This document shows, one piece after another, positions 11,374 to 21,317 of a stretch of DNA of 64,000 nucleotides (within the stretch, counting starts at the first letter, position 1; every line of letters starts with the position of its first letter). The DNA comes from Corynebacterium otitidis ATCC 51513 (GTDB taxonomy: Bacteria > Actinomycetota > Actinomycetes > Mycobacteriales > Mycobacteriaceae). Under the pieces are notes generated by a model. It worked only from the letters and a program-made list of their open reading frames with translations. It made no database searches and was not told where the DNA came from. The position numbers and the translations under genes are program-made. The stretch spans positions 202,620 through 266,619 of the forward strand of contig NZ_JH815193.1 of assembly GCF_000296405.1 (NCBI RefSeq). Reading direction: 5' to 3'.

Positions 11374-12327
11374 CTAGTGGTTGGTGCGCAGCTCGGGGCC
11401 GGGGCCGGCAAACCCCGCGGGCGCGGCGGGGCCCGGGGCGTCGCCGCTGGCGGGCAGCACCATCGTGCCGATGCCGCCGTGGGTGAGCAGCTCGAGTACC
11501 ACCGCGTGCGGCACGCGCCCGTCGATGACGTGCGCGGCGCTCACCCCGGAGGACACGGCCTCGAGGCAGGCGGTCATCTTCGGGATCATGCCCGAGGCGA
11601 GACCCGGCAGGAGCTCCTCGAGCTCCCCGACCGTGAGCCTGGAGATGAGCGAGCTGCGATCCGGCCAGTCGGCATACAGCCCCTCGACGTCGGTGAGCAC
11701 GACGAGCCTGTCGGCGTTCAGCGCGCGGGCCAGCGCGCCGGCGGCGGCGTCGGCGTTGACGTTGAGGATCTCCCCGTCCTCGCCCGGCGCCACCGTGGAG
11801 ATCACCGGGATGCGCCCCGCGGCGAGCAGGTCGGTGAGCGGCGCCGGGTCGACGCGGGTGACGTCGCCGACGAGCCCGATGTCGGTGGCCTCCCCGTCGA
11901 CGTCGACGGTGCGGCGCCTCGCGGTGAGCAGCCCGCCGTCCTCCCCGGTCGTGCCGACCGCGAAGGGGCCGTGCTCGTTGATGAGCCCGACGAGCTCGCG
12001 GCCGACCTGCCCGAAGAGCACCATGCGGGCGACCTCCATGACCTCGGGCGTGGTGACCCGGTACCCGCTACGGAACTCGGGCTTCAGCCCCGCCCGGGAG
12101 AGCATCGCGTTGATCTGCGGGCCGCCGCCGTGCACGACGACGGGACTGGCCCCCAGGGTCTTGAGCAGCACCATGTCCGCGGCGAACGCGCGTTTCAGAG
12201 GCTCGCTGGTCATGGCGTTGCCGCCGTACTTGACGACCACGAGGCGGCCGTTGAAGTGCTGCAGCCAGGGCAGCGCCTCGAGCAGCACGTCCGCGCGGTC
12301 CGCGGCGCTGAGATGGGCGGTAGTCAC
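11374..12327 (-). CDS. argB: Acetylglutamate kinase
   Basis: A 317-residue amino-acid kinase phosphorylating N-acetylglutamate, commonly the arginine-feedback-inhibited step in organisms with a cyclic pathway. The N-terminal [10 protein letters not shown] motif, the GGGPQIN glycine loop and [12 protein letters not shown] are present. The start is GTG 12327 with GAAGG 4 nt upstream. Upstream in-frame sequence overlaps the argJ tail and looks non-coding. The gap to argJ is 89 bp; argD follows closely. Confidence 0.95.
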   Translation of the reverse strand: MTTAHLSAADRADVLLEALPWLQHFNGRLVVVKYGGNAMTSEPLKRAFAADMVLLKTLGASPVVVHGGGPQINAMLSRAGLKPEFRSGYRVTTPEVMEVARMVLFGQVGRELVGLINEHGPFAVGTTGEDGGLLTARRRTVDVDGEATDIGLVGDVTRVDPAPLTDLLAAGRIPVISTVAPGEDGEILNVNADAAAGALARALNADRLVVLTDVEGLYADWPDRSSLISRLTVGELEELLPGLASGMIPKMTACLEAVSSGVSAAHVIDGRVPHAVVLELLTHGGIGTMVLPASGDAPGPAAPAGFAGPGPELRTNH

Positions 12328-12416
12328 GATGCCTTCGCACTCGTCCTTTCCGTGGCTTCGCCCCCCGCCCCGGCCCGGCGATGCGGCGGGCCCGGAGTCG
12401 TGGCGGGGCTGGTGTT

Positions 12417-13646
12417 CTAGGTGGTGTAGGCGGAGTTGAACTCGACGTAGCCAAGGCTCAAGTCCGTGGTGTGGACCTCGCCGGCGGCCTCCCCCACCCC
12501 GAGGTCGACGGCGACCACGATGTCGCGGGCGGTGAGGTCGACCTCGCGGGCGCCGGGCACCGCCGCGGAGGAGCGGCACACCGGGTGCCCGTTGAAGGAC
12601 ACCTCCACGCCCGTGGGGTCGAGGCTCACCGGGGCCATGCCGACCGCGGCGAGCACCCGGCCCCAGTTCGGGTCCGAGCCGAAGAGCGCGCACTTCACCA
12701 GCGTGTCGCGCCCGATGGTGCGCGCCGCGGCGACGGCCTCCTCGGTGGTGGCGGCGCCGGTGACCCGGATGGTCACGCGCTTCGTCGCGCCCTCCGCGTC
12801 GAGCTGCATCTGCCCCGCGAGGTCCGCGCACACGCCCTTCAAGGCGGCGGCGAACTCCTCCGGGTGCGGCCGCACCCCGGACGCCCCGGAGGCCATGACG
12901 AGCACGGTGTCGTTCGTCGAGGTCGCGCCGTCGACGTCGACGCGCTCGAAGCTCTGAGCGGTCGCGGCGCGCAGCGCGGCGTCGAGCTCGTTCTGCTCGA
13001 CGAGCGCGTCGGTGGTGACGACGGCGAGCATCGTCGCAAGCGACGGGGCGAGCATGCCCGCGCCCTTGCCCATCGCGCCGAGGGAGAACTCCCCGCCGGC
13101 CGCGGACCGGACCGTGGCGCCCGCCTGCTTGGGCACGGTGTCGGTCGTCATGATCGCGCGCGCCGCGGCCTCCGCGGCCGAAGGCGTGCCGTCGAGCGCG
13201 GCGGCGACGGGCCCCAGCCCGTCGAGGACGAGGTGGATCGGCATGGGCTCCCCGATGATCCCCGTGGAGCACACCGCCACCTCCCCGGGCTTCCGGCCGA
13301 GCCGCTCCGCGGCGGAGAGCTGCACGGTCCGGGCGTCCGCGTCGCCTTGCGGGCCGGTACACGCGTTGGCGTTGCCGCTGTTGATGACGACGGCGCTCAC
13401 CTCGCCCGCGGCGACCGCCTCCCGGCTGAGGGTCACGGGCGCGGCGACGATCTGGTTGCAGGTGAACACCGCCGCCGCGGCGGGGTGGGGCCCGTCGTTG
13501 ACGACGAGCGCGAGGTCATCCAGGCCGGAGGGCTTGAGCCCCGCGCGCCCACCGGCGGCGCGGAAGCCCTTGGGCAGGGTGACGCCGGTCGTCGCCGTCG
13601 CGGGCGCGCCGGCGGGGCTCGGGGCGGGGGTGGTCGGCAGGCTCAT
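12417..13646 (-). CDS. argJ: Bifunctional ornithine acetyltransferase / N-acetylglutamate synthase
   Basis: A 409-residue ArgJ that recycles the acetyl group from N-acetylornithine to glutamate. The autocleavage site is in [12 protein letters not shown], where the Thr becomes the N-terminal nucleophile of the beta chain. The oxyanion segment around CSTGIIG is present. A Pro/Ala-rich N-terminal extension of about 20 residues precedes the conserved LPKGFRAAG. The start is ATG 13646. It lies between argC (119 bp gap) and argB. The acetyl cycle implied by argJ means argA/argE-type activities are not required for flux. Confidence 0.95.
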   Translation of the reverse strand: MSLPTTPAPSPAGAPATATTGVTLPKGFRAAGGRAGLKPSGLDDLALVVNDGPHPAAAAVFTCNQIVAAPVTLSREAVAAGEVSAVVINSGNANACTGPQGDADARTVQLSAAERLGRKPGEVAVCSTGIIGEPMPIHLVLDGLGPVAAALDGTPSAAEAAARAIMTTDTVPKQAGATVRSAAGGEFSLGAMGKGAGMLAPSLATMLAVVTTDALVEQNELDAALRAATAQSFERVDVDGATSTNDTVLVMASGASGVRPHPEEFAAALKGVCADLAGQMQLDAEGATKRVTIRVTGAATTEEAVAAARTIGRDTLVKCALFGSDPNWGRVLAAVGMAPVSLDPTGVEVSFNGHPVCRSSAAVPGAREVDLTARDIVVAVDLGVGEAAGEVHTTDLSLGYVEFNSAYTT

Positions 13647-13765
13647 GGGAGCTGGCCTCCTTTAAAGGGGTGGGTGTCGCGGCCCGCCGGCGGCGGGCGC
13701 GCGGTCGATGGGTGGGAGGGAAAACGGGAGGGACGGTGAAGGACGAGGACTGGCCCCGGCGGCGG

Positions 13766-14818
13766 CTAGGGCGCGAGGCCGCTGAGGCTTAAGCCCGCGT
13801 CCTCCGGCTGGCCGAGGGCGAGGTTGAGGCACTGGATCGCCGCGCCGGCGGTGCCCTTGGTGAGGTTGTCGATAACAGAGGTGATCACCGCGGTGCCGGT
13901 GGCCTCGTCGACGGCGACCTGGAGGTGGCAGGAGTTCGAGCCGACGACGTTCTGCGTCTCGGGCTGGGCGCCCTCGGCGAGCAGGTGAATAAACGGCTCC
14001 GCGTCGGCGAACTCCTGGTAGGCGGCGCGCAGTGCGGCAGGCGTCGCGCCGGCGCTCAGCTTGGCGCTCGCGACGGTGAGGATCCCGCGGGTCAGGGGCG
14101 CGAGCACAGGGGTGAACGACACCGCGACGTCCCGCCCCGAGGCGGCCTTGAGGTTCTGGGCGATCTCCGGGGTGTGGCGGTGGGCGCCTGCGACCTTGTA
14201 GGCCCGCAGCGAGCCGATCACCTCCCCGGCGAGCAGCCCGACGCTGGGCTTCTTGCCCGCCCCGGACACCCCAGTCACCGAGGTAACCGCCGCGGCCGGC
14301 TCGAGGAGCCCCGCGGCCACCCCGGGAGCCAGGGCGAGGGTCGCGCCCGTGGGGAAGCAGCCCGGCACGGCGATCGCGCGGCTCGCCCGGACCTCCTCGC
14401 GCCTACCGGGGAGCTCCGGGAGGCCGTAGGTCCACGCGCCCGGGTACTCCCCGCCGTAGAACGCCGCCCAGTCGGCCGGGTCGGTGAGCCTGTGGTCGGC
14501 GGAGCAGTCGATGAGCAGCGGCGCGTCGGGCCCCTCGGAGAGCTCCCCGGTCAGCGCCGCGCCCGCGGCGTGCGGGAGGCAGAGGATCACTGCGTCGCAG
14601 CCGGCGAGCGCCTCCGCGGAGGTCTCCTCGACGACCCGGCCGGCGAGCTGCGGGTGGGCGGGCAGCACCTCGTCCGCCGGGCGGCCCGCGGAGGACTTGC
14701 CCGTCAGCGGCCCGATGGCCAGCTCGCCCGATCGGAGCGCCGGGTGCCCGAGGAAAAGGCGGAGAGCCTCTCCCCCGGCGTAGCCGGTCACGCCTGCGAT
14801 GCCCACTGTTACGCTCAT
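13766..14818 (-). CDS. argC: N-acetyl-gamma-glutamyl-phosphate reductase
   Basis: A 350-residue NADPH-dependent reductase making N-acetylglutamate semialdehyde. The N-terminal nucleotide-binding turn [12 protein letters not shown] and the catalytic cysteine motif [12 protein letters not shown] are present. The start is ATG 14818. The -10 box TATGAT (14827-14832) ends 8 nt upstream, so the message should be leaderless. It is the first gene of the arginine operon. In related genomes argC directly follows pheT. Here 2.7 kb of displaced pheT tail and mobile DNA separate them. Confidence 0.96.
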   Translation of the reverse strand: MSVTVGIAGVTGYAGGEALRLFLGHPALRSGELAIGPLTGKSSAGRPADEVLPAHPQLAGRVVEETSAEALAGCDAVILCLPHAAGAALTGELSEGPDAPLLIDCSADHRLTDPADWAAFYGGEYPGAWTYGLPELPGRREEVRASRAIAVPGCFPTGATLALAPGVAAGLLEPAAAVTSVTGVSGAGKKPSVGLLAGEVIGSLRAYKVAGAHRHTPEIAQNLKAASGRDVAVSFTPVLAPLTRGILTVASAKLSAGATPAALRAAYQEFADAEPFIHLLAEGAQPETQNVVGSNSCHLQVAVDEATGTAVITSVIDNLTKGTAGAAIQCLNLALGQPEDAGLSLSGLAP

Positions 14819-14826
14819 GACACGAC

Positions 14827-14864
14827 ATCATACATAGTATGCTTTTCAGCGCAAATTATGCATG
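14827..14864 (-). promoter_or_regulatory. argC promoter and ARG-box operator region
   Basis: On the minus strand, TTGCGC (14849-14854) and TATGAT (14827-14832) are 16 bp apart. Two AT-rich symmetric elements overlap them. The 14-mer GCAAATTATGCATG (14851-14864, plus strand) lies at the -35, and the inverted repeat CATAC-ATA-GTATG (14829-14841, plus strand) lies at the -10. The layout suits ArgR repression by promoter occlusion. Confidence 0.65.
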
Positions 14865-14937
14865 CTTGCCGGGCGAAAGCACCGTCCCGCGCCCGCTCCG
14901 CTTCACCCTTCCGTGCGGCACGCGCCGAGACGCGAAA

Positions 14938-14970
14938 AGGCCCGGCCCCCTGTCGTTGGGGACCGGGCCT
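14938..14970 (-). terminator. Displaced native pheT terminator
   Basis: An 8-bp stem AGGCCCGG/CCGGGCCT with an inner CCC/GGG is followed on the minus strand by a short T-run (CCTTTTCGC). It lies about 25 bp past the stop of the pheT fragment and upstream of the argC promoter. It apparently belonged to the original pheT. Confidence 0.7.
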
Positions 14971-14995
14971 CGGCCAGGAATCGGGCGGGTTCCCG

Positions 14996-15175
14996 CTAGG
15001 CGCGCACCTCCGCGCCGAGCTGCTCGCGGGCGGCTTCGACGGCGCGCTCGCGCACCGGGTTGACCTCCTCGAGCCACTCGCCCGCCGCGGCGACGAGCAC
15101 CCCGCGCAGCCGCTCCGCCGACACGGCGGAGTCCACGAGCAGCGCGACGTCCTGGTTGAGCGCCGGGGACGGGGA
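14996..15175 (-). pseudogene. Displaced C-terminal fragment of pheT with internal deletion
   Basis: Translated on the minus strand, this stretch reads as PheT residues of about 750-783 (..LNQDVALLVDSAVSAERLRG..GEWLEE) joined in frame to about 821-843 (VNPVRERAVEAAREQLGAEVRA) and a TAG stop. About 37 residues are missing between the two parts. It aligns without gaps to the 3' end of the full-length pheT at 17573, but is clearly diverged in DNA and more GC-rich, like the surrounding chromosome. It keeps its own terminator. The upstream side is joined directly to a dead IS481-type transposase. It is best read as the original pheT tail, cut off and partly deleted. Confidence 0.8.
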
Positions 15176-15717
15176 TCGACATCAACAAACTCGGCCCGGT
15201 CTCTGATGGCGACAGCTGGCGCGCCGACGGACGAGAACATAAACACTGCTCACGTCACTGTTCCGGTGTCGGCTACGTGCACCTCCATCATGTCGTCTAG
15301 GACTGCTCCAGACTCGCTTACTCGTAGATGCTCGAGACTGAGAAGAAAAAGACAAAAACAGGATTCCGAACCCGGGCACGTGACGCCTTCGCGGGCTATG
15401 GGACCACGATCGAGCCGGTCATGACCGACAACGCTCCTGGGTATCGCTCGAAGTCGTTGAACTAGCTGCTGGAGGACCAGGGGATCAGCCACAAGTGCAC
15501 GCGAGCGTATCGGCCGCAGACCAATGGTAAGGACTCGCGGTTCAACCGGACACCGCTCGCGGAGTCGGCGCATGTCGATAACTATAACGGCGAAACCGCC
15601 CGTGCGCGGCGGTATCCGGGGTGGTTGCATGACTACAACCACCACCGGCCCCACCACGGTTTGGGCGGTCTGTACCCCGTAAAGGTCGTCTACGACTTCA
15701 CGGGGAAACTACACCAA
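15175..15717 (+). pseudogene. Dead IS481-family transposase remnant
   Basis: A single reading frame on the plus strand (codons at 15175, 15178 and onward) gives an IS481-type DDE domain: IDINKLGPVSDGDSWRADGR, then DCSRLAYS, MTDNAPGYRS, HKCTRAYRPQTNGKDSRFNR and WLHDYNHHRPHHGLGG. Three in-frame TAG codons (15298, 15325, 15463) interrupt it. The first catalytic Asp is at or beside a stop, and the third catalytic residue (normally Glu in KAERFNR) reads Ser. The N-terminal helix-turn-helix part is missing because the frame begins abruptly at the pheT-fragment junction. It cannot encode an active enzyme. Confidence 0.8.
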
Positions 15718-15884
15718 GGGCTCCACGGAATTAGCGACAGCGACGCCCGTTACCGTGGTTCGCGTCCCGGCCAGCCCAGCTAGGCTCGGGACCGGTCGCT
15801 GGCCTCGGCATGGCTGTCCTGCCCTGTCTGCACAATGATCCGGGGGGTGTTGCCACCGAGGTACCAAGACGCGCTCGACGGCCA
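15718..15884. other. Unassigned sequence between two insertion elements
   Basis: This 167-bp stretch lies between the dead IS481 remnant and the left end of the IS110 element. No convincing coding frame, terminator or repeat was found. It may hold the original right end of the IS481 copy. Confidence 0.4.
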
Positions 15885-17361
15885 ATAGGGACATGACTCC
15901 CGACGAAGATTCGGTGAAGTCTCAACGTAACGTGGATGTCTGCCTGCCGCGTCATGACCAGCGATCTTTCCCCATATTCCGCTATCGCACCCGAAGGGTG
16001 AACCATGACCGCGGCCACCTCATTCAAGGTGATCATCGGCCTCGACGTCGGCAAAACAGGCCACCACGCGTGCGCCCTGTCCGCCGACGGCAGCCGCCGA
16101 TACTTCGATAAACCCCTACCCCAAGACGAGAGCAAACTCCGAGACCTATTCACCAGCCTCCAAGCCCACGGGCCAGTGCTTCTCGTCGTCGACCAGCCCA
16201 ACACCATCGGCGCTCTTCCCGTTGCCGTCGCCCGCGACTGCAGTGTTGCCGTCGCGTACCTTCCCGGCTTAGCGATGCGCAAAGCCGCCGCCCTGCACCC
16301 AGGCACGGCGAAAACCGACAAGCGCGACGCGTTCATCATCGCCGAGACCGCCCGCACCATCCCAGCCACTTTGAGAAAGGCCGACCACAACGACGAAGCG
16401 CTCTCTACCCTCAAAGCGCTCGCCGGGTTCGACGAGGACATCACCCGCGATTGTTCGCGCACCATCAACCGGCTACGCAGCGCCCTGCTCCAGATCCACC
16501 CAGCCTTAGAACGTGTCTTCGCGGGCGGGACGATCACCCGTAGTGCCGTTCTTGACCTGCTGGAACACTACGGCGGACCCACCAAGCTGCGGGCGGCAGG
16601 CAAGAGTCATGTCACCGCTTGGATCAACCGGCGCTGCCGAGGCGACCACACCGATCTCGTCGCGGCTATCTTCCACGCATTAGACCAACAGACCGTCGTA
16701 GTGCCCGGAACCAGCGCCATCGAACGCACGATCCCGCTGCTCGCCTCCAACATCAAAATGTTCAAAAAACAGCGCGACCTGATCGCCGCCGAGGTCAACG
16801 AGGTGGTCGATGCCCTCCCTCTTTATGAAATCTTGACATCCATCCCCGGGGTGGGTGTGGGGATCGCTACCTCGATCCTGATGGCCGTAGGCGACTGCTC
16901 TGACTTCCCCGATGCGACACATCTAGCCTCCTATGCCGGCATCGCGCCCACGACTCGAAGATCGGGAACATCGATCAGAGGAGAGCACCCGTCCCGGGCC
17001 GGGAATAAGCGCTTGAAGAACGCGCTGTTTCGATCGGCCTGGATATCCACTAACTGCCACGAAGCCTCACGCGACTACTACCAGCGGAAACGACGCGAGG
17101 GTAAACGCCACAACGCGGCGGTGATGTGCCTGGCACGTCGACGGTGCAACATGATCTACGCGATGCTGACCAGGAAAGAGTTCTTCCGAGACGAACCACG
17201 AACACCCATCCTGGCGGCCGCCTAGCACAACAGACCTGGCACGACGCTTGCACACACAGCCATGCAGGCGCCGCGATCAAGTGCGCCCGGATCCGGGGCT
17301 ACGCCCGGTAGCCCATCCGTAGCCGGGCGTCTGCTACAGCTTGACACCAGACATAGGGACA
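15885..17361 (+). mobile_element. IS110-family insertion sequence
   Basis: The element carries one intact transposase gene. The 9-mer ATAGGGACA occurs at 15885-15893 and again at 17353-17361, 1468 bp apart, which suits the flanking core repeats of IS110 elements (no long terminal inverted repeats). Non-coding ends of about 110 bp (left) and 127 bp (right) flank the gene. The right end holds a hairpin ACGCCCGG/CCGGGCGT (17301-17308 with 17323-17330). Base composition is less GC-rich than the backbone. The exact ends are inferred from the repeat. Confidence 0.7.
16005..17225 (+). CDS. IS110-family transposase (DEDD recombinase)
   Basis: A 406-residue, apparently intact transposase. The N-terminal RuvC-like DEDD domain contains IIGLDVGKTGHHA, LLVVDQPN and GTAKTDKRDAFIIAE. 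The C-terminal IS116/IS110/IS902 domain contains LTSIPGVGVGIATSILMAVG, LASYAGIAPTTRRSGTS with the probable catalytic Ser, and GNKRLKNALF. A small hairpin CACCC-GAA-GGGTG lies immediately before the ATG and includes the putative ribosome binding site. Members of this family are guided by a non-coding bridge RNA from the element's own ends, so the flanking non-coding regions deserve attention. It may be active; no inactivating change was seen. Confidence 0.92.
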   Translation: MTAATSFKVIIGLDVGKTGHHACALSADGSRRYFDKPLPQDESKLRDLFTSLQAHGPVLLVVDQPNTIGALPVAVARDCSVAVAYLPGLAMRKAAALHPGTAKTDKRDAFIIAETARTIPATLRKADHNDEALSTLKALAGFDEDITRDCSRTINRLRSALLQIHPALERVFAGGTITRSAVLDLLEHYGGPTKLRAAGKSHVTAWINRRCRGDHTDLVAAIFHALDQQTVVVPGTSAIERTIPLLASNIKMFKKQRDLIAAEVNEVVDALPLYEILTSIPGVGVGIATSILMAVGDCSDFPDATHLASYAGIAPTTRRSGTSIRGEHPSRAGNKRLKNALFRSAWISTNCHEASRDYYQRKRREGKRHNAAVMCLARRRCNMIYAMLTRKEFFRDEPRTPILAAA

Positions 17362-17572
17362 CCCCGGTCTGCTCTCACTTCGTTTAAGGGGGCTCGCTCA
17401 GGAACGTGATCCCTTGTGAAGTGCGAAAACGCAGCTCCCCACCCGGTTCACCGGGTGGGGAGCTGCAGGATCCCTGTCAGGGGTGGTTGCTCGTTGTTAG
17501 CGTGTCGATCTGTGAATTTATTTTAGTCTCGCGCTCGAGCGGCTCGCCGTCACAGTGGCGGCAGGGGTGCTG
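17226..17572. other. IS110 right end and pheT downstream region
   Basis: 347 bp without a gene. It holds the non-coding right end of the IS110 element with its hairpin (to 17361), about 70 bp of unassigned sequence, the pheT terminator (17432-17465), and about 100 bp of less GC-rich sequence directly after the pheT stop. None of it resembles the neighbouring backbone. Confidence 0.6.
17432..17465 (-). terminator. Terminator of the current pheT
   Basis: A perfect 15-bp stem CAGCTCCCCACCCGG/CCGGGTGGGGAGCTG with a 4-nt loop is followed on the minus strand by CGTTTTCGC. It differs from the native pheT terminator at 14938, so it seems to have arrived with the foreign 3' end. Confidence 0.8.
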
Positions 17573-20104
17573 CTACTCCCTCAGCTCCGCACCTAGTTTC
17601 TCTAGCGCCTGCTCCGCGATCGCGGCTCGAACGCCGTTGACCTCGGTATCCGTCAACGTGCGGTCGGGCGCACGGAAGCGCAGCGTGAACGCCAGCGACT
17701 TGCGTCCCTCGCCCAACTGGTCCGAGCGGTACACATCAAACAACGTCGCGTCCTCAAGCCACTCACCCGCCGCCGCAATGATCACCGCGCGCACTTTCGC
17801 AGCAGAGACCTCTGTATCGACAACCAAGGCAATATCCTGGTGGAGCGCCGGGAACGACGACAGCACCGGCGCCGGCAGCACGTCTTCGATCGGCAGGGCG
17901 CTAAGGTCCAGCTCCATCGCGCAGGTGCGCTCCGGCAGGCCCAGCTCCTGGAGCACCTTCGGGTGCAGCTCGCCCGCGTAGCCGACGACCACCCCGCCGA
18001 CGGAGAGCTCCGCGCAGCGGCCCGGGTGCCAGGGAGCGCGCTCCGCGTTTGCGACGCCCAGCTCGACGCCCGCGGTGCGGGCCACGAGGCGGGCGGACTC
18101 CACAGCGTCAGACCACGCGTAGCCGCGGCCCTCGCCCCACGGGCCCGCCGGCACGACGGAGCCCGCGCCGACGGTCGCGACGTGCAGCGGCTGCGCCGGC
18201 AGGGAGCCGACGACCGCGGCGACCTCCTCCTCGGAGGGGCGCTTCTTCACCGAGGGCATCGGCGAGCGGTCCTCCCCGCGGAAGGAGACTTGCGCGACCG
18301 AGTAGAGCCGCGCGTCCGACAGGCCGCGGGCGACGTTGCGGCCCAGCGCCTCGAGCATCGCGGGCAGAAGCGTCGTCGCGAGCCGGTCGTAGTCCCGGTC
18401 GAGCGGGTTCTGCACCGCGACAGTGTTGCGCAGCGGGTCGTCGGCGTCGAGCCCCCAGCTATCGAAGACGGTGGCGTCGAGGAAGGGGCTGGGGATGATC
18501 TCGGCGTAGCCGTTGTAGGCCAGAGCGTGGCCCACGGCGCGGCGGCGGCGCTGCGCCGGGGTGAGCCCCCGCCCGCCGCGCGGGCTGGGGAGCTCGAGCG
18601 GGATGTCCTCGAGCCCCTCGAGGCGCACGACCTCCTCGACGAGGTCGGCGGGCATGACGAGGTCGCCGCGCCACGTCGGCGGCGTCACGGTGAGGGTCTC
18701 CTCGCCCTCGACGGCGCAGCCCACCTCCTTGAGGCGCGCGACGACCGTCTCCCGCGGGTAGTCGACGCCGGCGACCGTCGCGGGCCGCGAGGCGGCCATC
18801 TCGATGCTCGCGGGCTCGGGCACGTCGCCGACGAGGGTGCGCCCGGCGGCGACCTCCCCGCCGCCGAGGCCCGCGAGCAGCCGCGCCGCGACGTCGAGCG
18901 CGGACTCGACGAGCGCGGGGTCGACGCCGCGCTCGAAGCGGCGGGAGGCCTCCGAGGGGAGCTTGTGGCGCTTCGCGGCGCGCGCGACGCCGAGCTCGTC
19001 CCAGCGGGCCGCCTCGAGGAGCACGGTGTCGGTGTCCTCGGCGATCTCCGTGCGCAGGCCGCCCATGACGCCCGCGAGCGAGACCGGCCCGCGGTCGTCG
19101 ACGATGACGACGTCGTCCGGGTCAAGCTCGTGCTCGGTGTGGTCGAGGGTCTCCAGGCGCTCGCCGGCGGCGGCCTTGCGCACCACGAGCGGGCCCTCGA
19201 CGCGGGCGGCGTCGAAGGCGTGCATCGGCTGGCCGAGGAGGATCATGACGAGGTTCGTCACGTCGGTCGCGACGTTGACCGGGCGGATCCCGGAGAGCAT
19301 GAGGATGCGCTGCAGCCACAGCGGGGACTCCGCGCCGGCCTTGACGCCGCGCACCTCGCGGAGCCCGAAGCGCGCCGCGCCGGTCTCCTCGCGCAGCTCC
19401 ACGGGGAGCGCCTCGCCGGCGACCTCCGGGAGCGCCGCGCGCGGCACGTCCGCGCCGCGCGCCGCCGCGCTCAGCCCGACCTCCGGGTCGTCCTTGAGGT
19501 CGGTGAAGCTCAGCCCGAACGCGGAGGACAGCTCGCGGGTGAGGCCTCGGGCGGAGAGCGCGTAGCCGCGGTCCGGGGTGACGTTGACCTCGAAGACCGT
19601 GTCGTTAAGCCCGACGACGTCGCGGGCGTCGGTGCCCGGTGCGATGCCCGGGTTCGGGCCTAAGTCGATGATCCCGGAGTTCTGCTTGGTCGCGAGCCCG
19701 AGCTCCGCCGCGGAGGCGAGCATGCCCTCCGAGATGTGGTCGTAGGTCTTGCGCGGCTCGATGCGGAAGTCCCCGGGCAGCACCGCTCCCGGCAGGCACA
19801 CCACGACGTGCGAGCCCTCGCGGAAGTTGCGCGCGCCGCAGATGATGCGCTGCGGCTCGCCGGTGCCGTTCGCGTCGCCCACGTCGACCGCGCAGTAGCG
19901 GATCGGCTTCTTGAACCCCTCGAGCTCCTCGATCGAGTCGACGCGGCCGACGACGATCGGGCCGGTCGACTCGGGGATCGGGGCGTAGCCCTCGGTCTCG
20001 AAGCCGACGCTCACGAAGCCGCGGTCGACCTCCTCCGAGGAGGGAGCGAAGCCCTCGTTGGCGTGGGCGAGGATGTCGGTGAGCCAGTTCTGCGAGATGA
20101 GCAC
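17573..20104 (-). CDS. pheT: Phenylalanyl-tRNA synthetase beta subunit (chimeric 3' end)
   Basis: An 843-residue PheRS beta chain: tRNA-binding OB-like domain (about 40-150), B3/B4 editing domain, B5 domain, core and a C-terminal ferredoxin-fold anticodon-binding domain (about 750-843). The start is GTG 20104 with GGAG 5 nt upstream. The first 2.2 kb has the strongly GC-biased codons of the region. From about 17855 to the stop, AT-ending codons become common (for example ATG ATC, GTA TCC, CTC AAG), and the segment begins exactly where the displaced native fragment at 15175 breaks off. The 3' end therefore looks replaced by homologous foreign DNA while the frame and domain stayed intact. It forms an alpha2beta2 enzyme with pheS. 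Confidence 0.95.
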   Translation of the reverse strand: MLISQNWLTDILAHANEGFAPSSEEVDRGFVSVGFETEGYAPIPESTGPIVVGRVDSIEELEGFKKPIRYCAVDVGDANGTGEPQRIICGARNFREGSHVVVCLPGAVLPGDFRIEPRKTYDHISEGMLASAAELGLATKQNSGIIDLGPNPGIAPGTDARDVVGLNDTVFEVNVTPDRGYALSARGLTRELSSAFGLSFTDLKDDPEVGLSAAARGADVPRAALPEVAGEALPVELREETGAARFGLREVRGVKAGAESPLWLQRILMLSGIRPVNVATDVTNLVMILLGQPMHAFDAARVEGPLVVRKAAAGERLETLDHTEHELDPDDVVIVDDRGPVSLAGVMGGLRTEIAEDTDTVLLEAARWDELGVARAAKRHKLPSEASRRFERGVDPALVESALDVAARLLAGLGGGEVAAGRTLVGDVPEPASIEMAASRPATVAGVDYPRETVVARLKEVGCAVEGEETLTVTPPTWRGDLVMPADLVEEVVRLEGLEDIPLELPSPRGGRGLTPAQRRRRAVGHALAYNGYAEIIPSPFLDATVFDSWGLDADDPLRNTVAVQNPLDRDYDRLATTLLPAMLEALGRNVARGLSDARLYSVAQVSFRGEDRSPMPSVKKRPSEEEVAAVVGSLPAQPLHVATVGAGSVVPAGPWGEGRGYAWSDAVESARLVARTAGVELGVANAERAPWHPGRCAELSVGGVVVGYAGELHPKVLQELGLPERTCAMELDLSALPIEDVLPAPVLSSFPALHQDIALVVDTEVSAAKVRAVIIAAAGEWLEDATLFDVYRSDQLGEGRKSLAFTLRFRAPDRTLTDTEVNGVRAAIAEQALEKLGAELRE

Positions 20105-20170
20105 GTCTACTCCGTCAGCGGTCGGTCCGGGTTAGTTGAGTCGTCGTCTAGGTGCGGGGCGCGGCCGTGG

Positions 20171-21232
<1,062 letters not shown>

Positions 21233-21317
21233 CTATCTCGCAGGCGCGCTGCTCGTCTCGTACACGGTCACCCCCGGCGGCCGCCGCGAATGCCGCGCGG
21301 CCGCGGGCCGATAGAGA

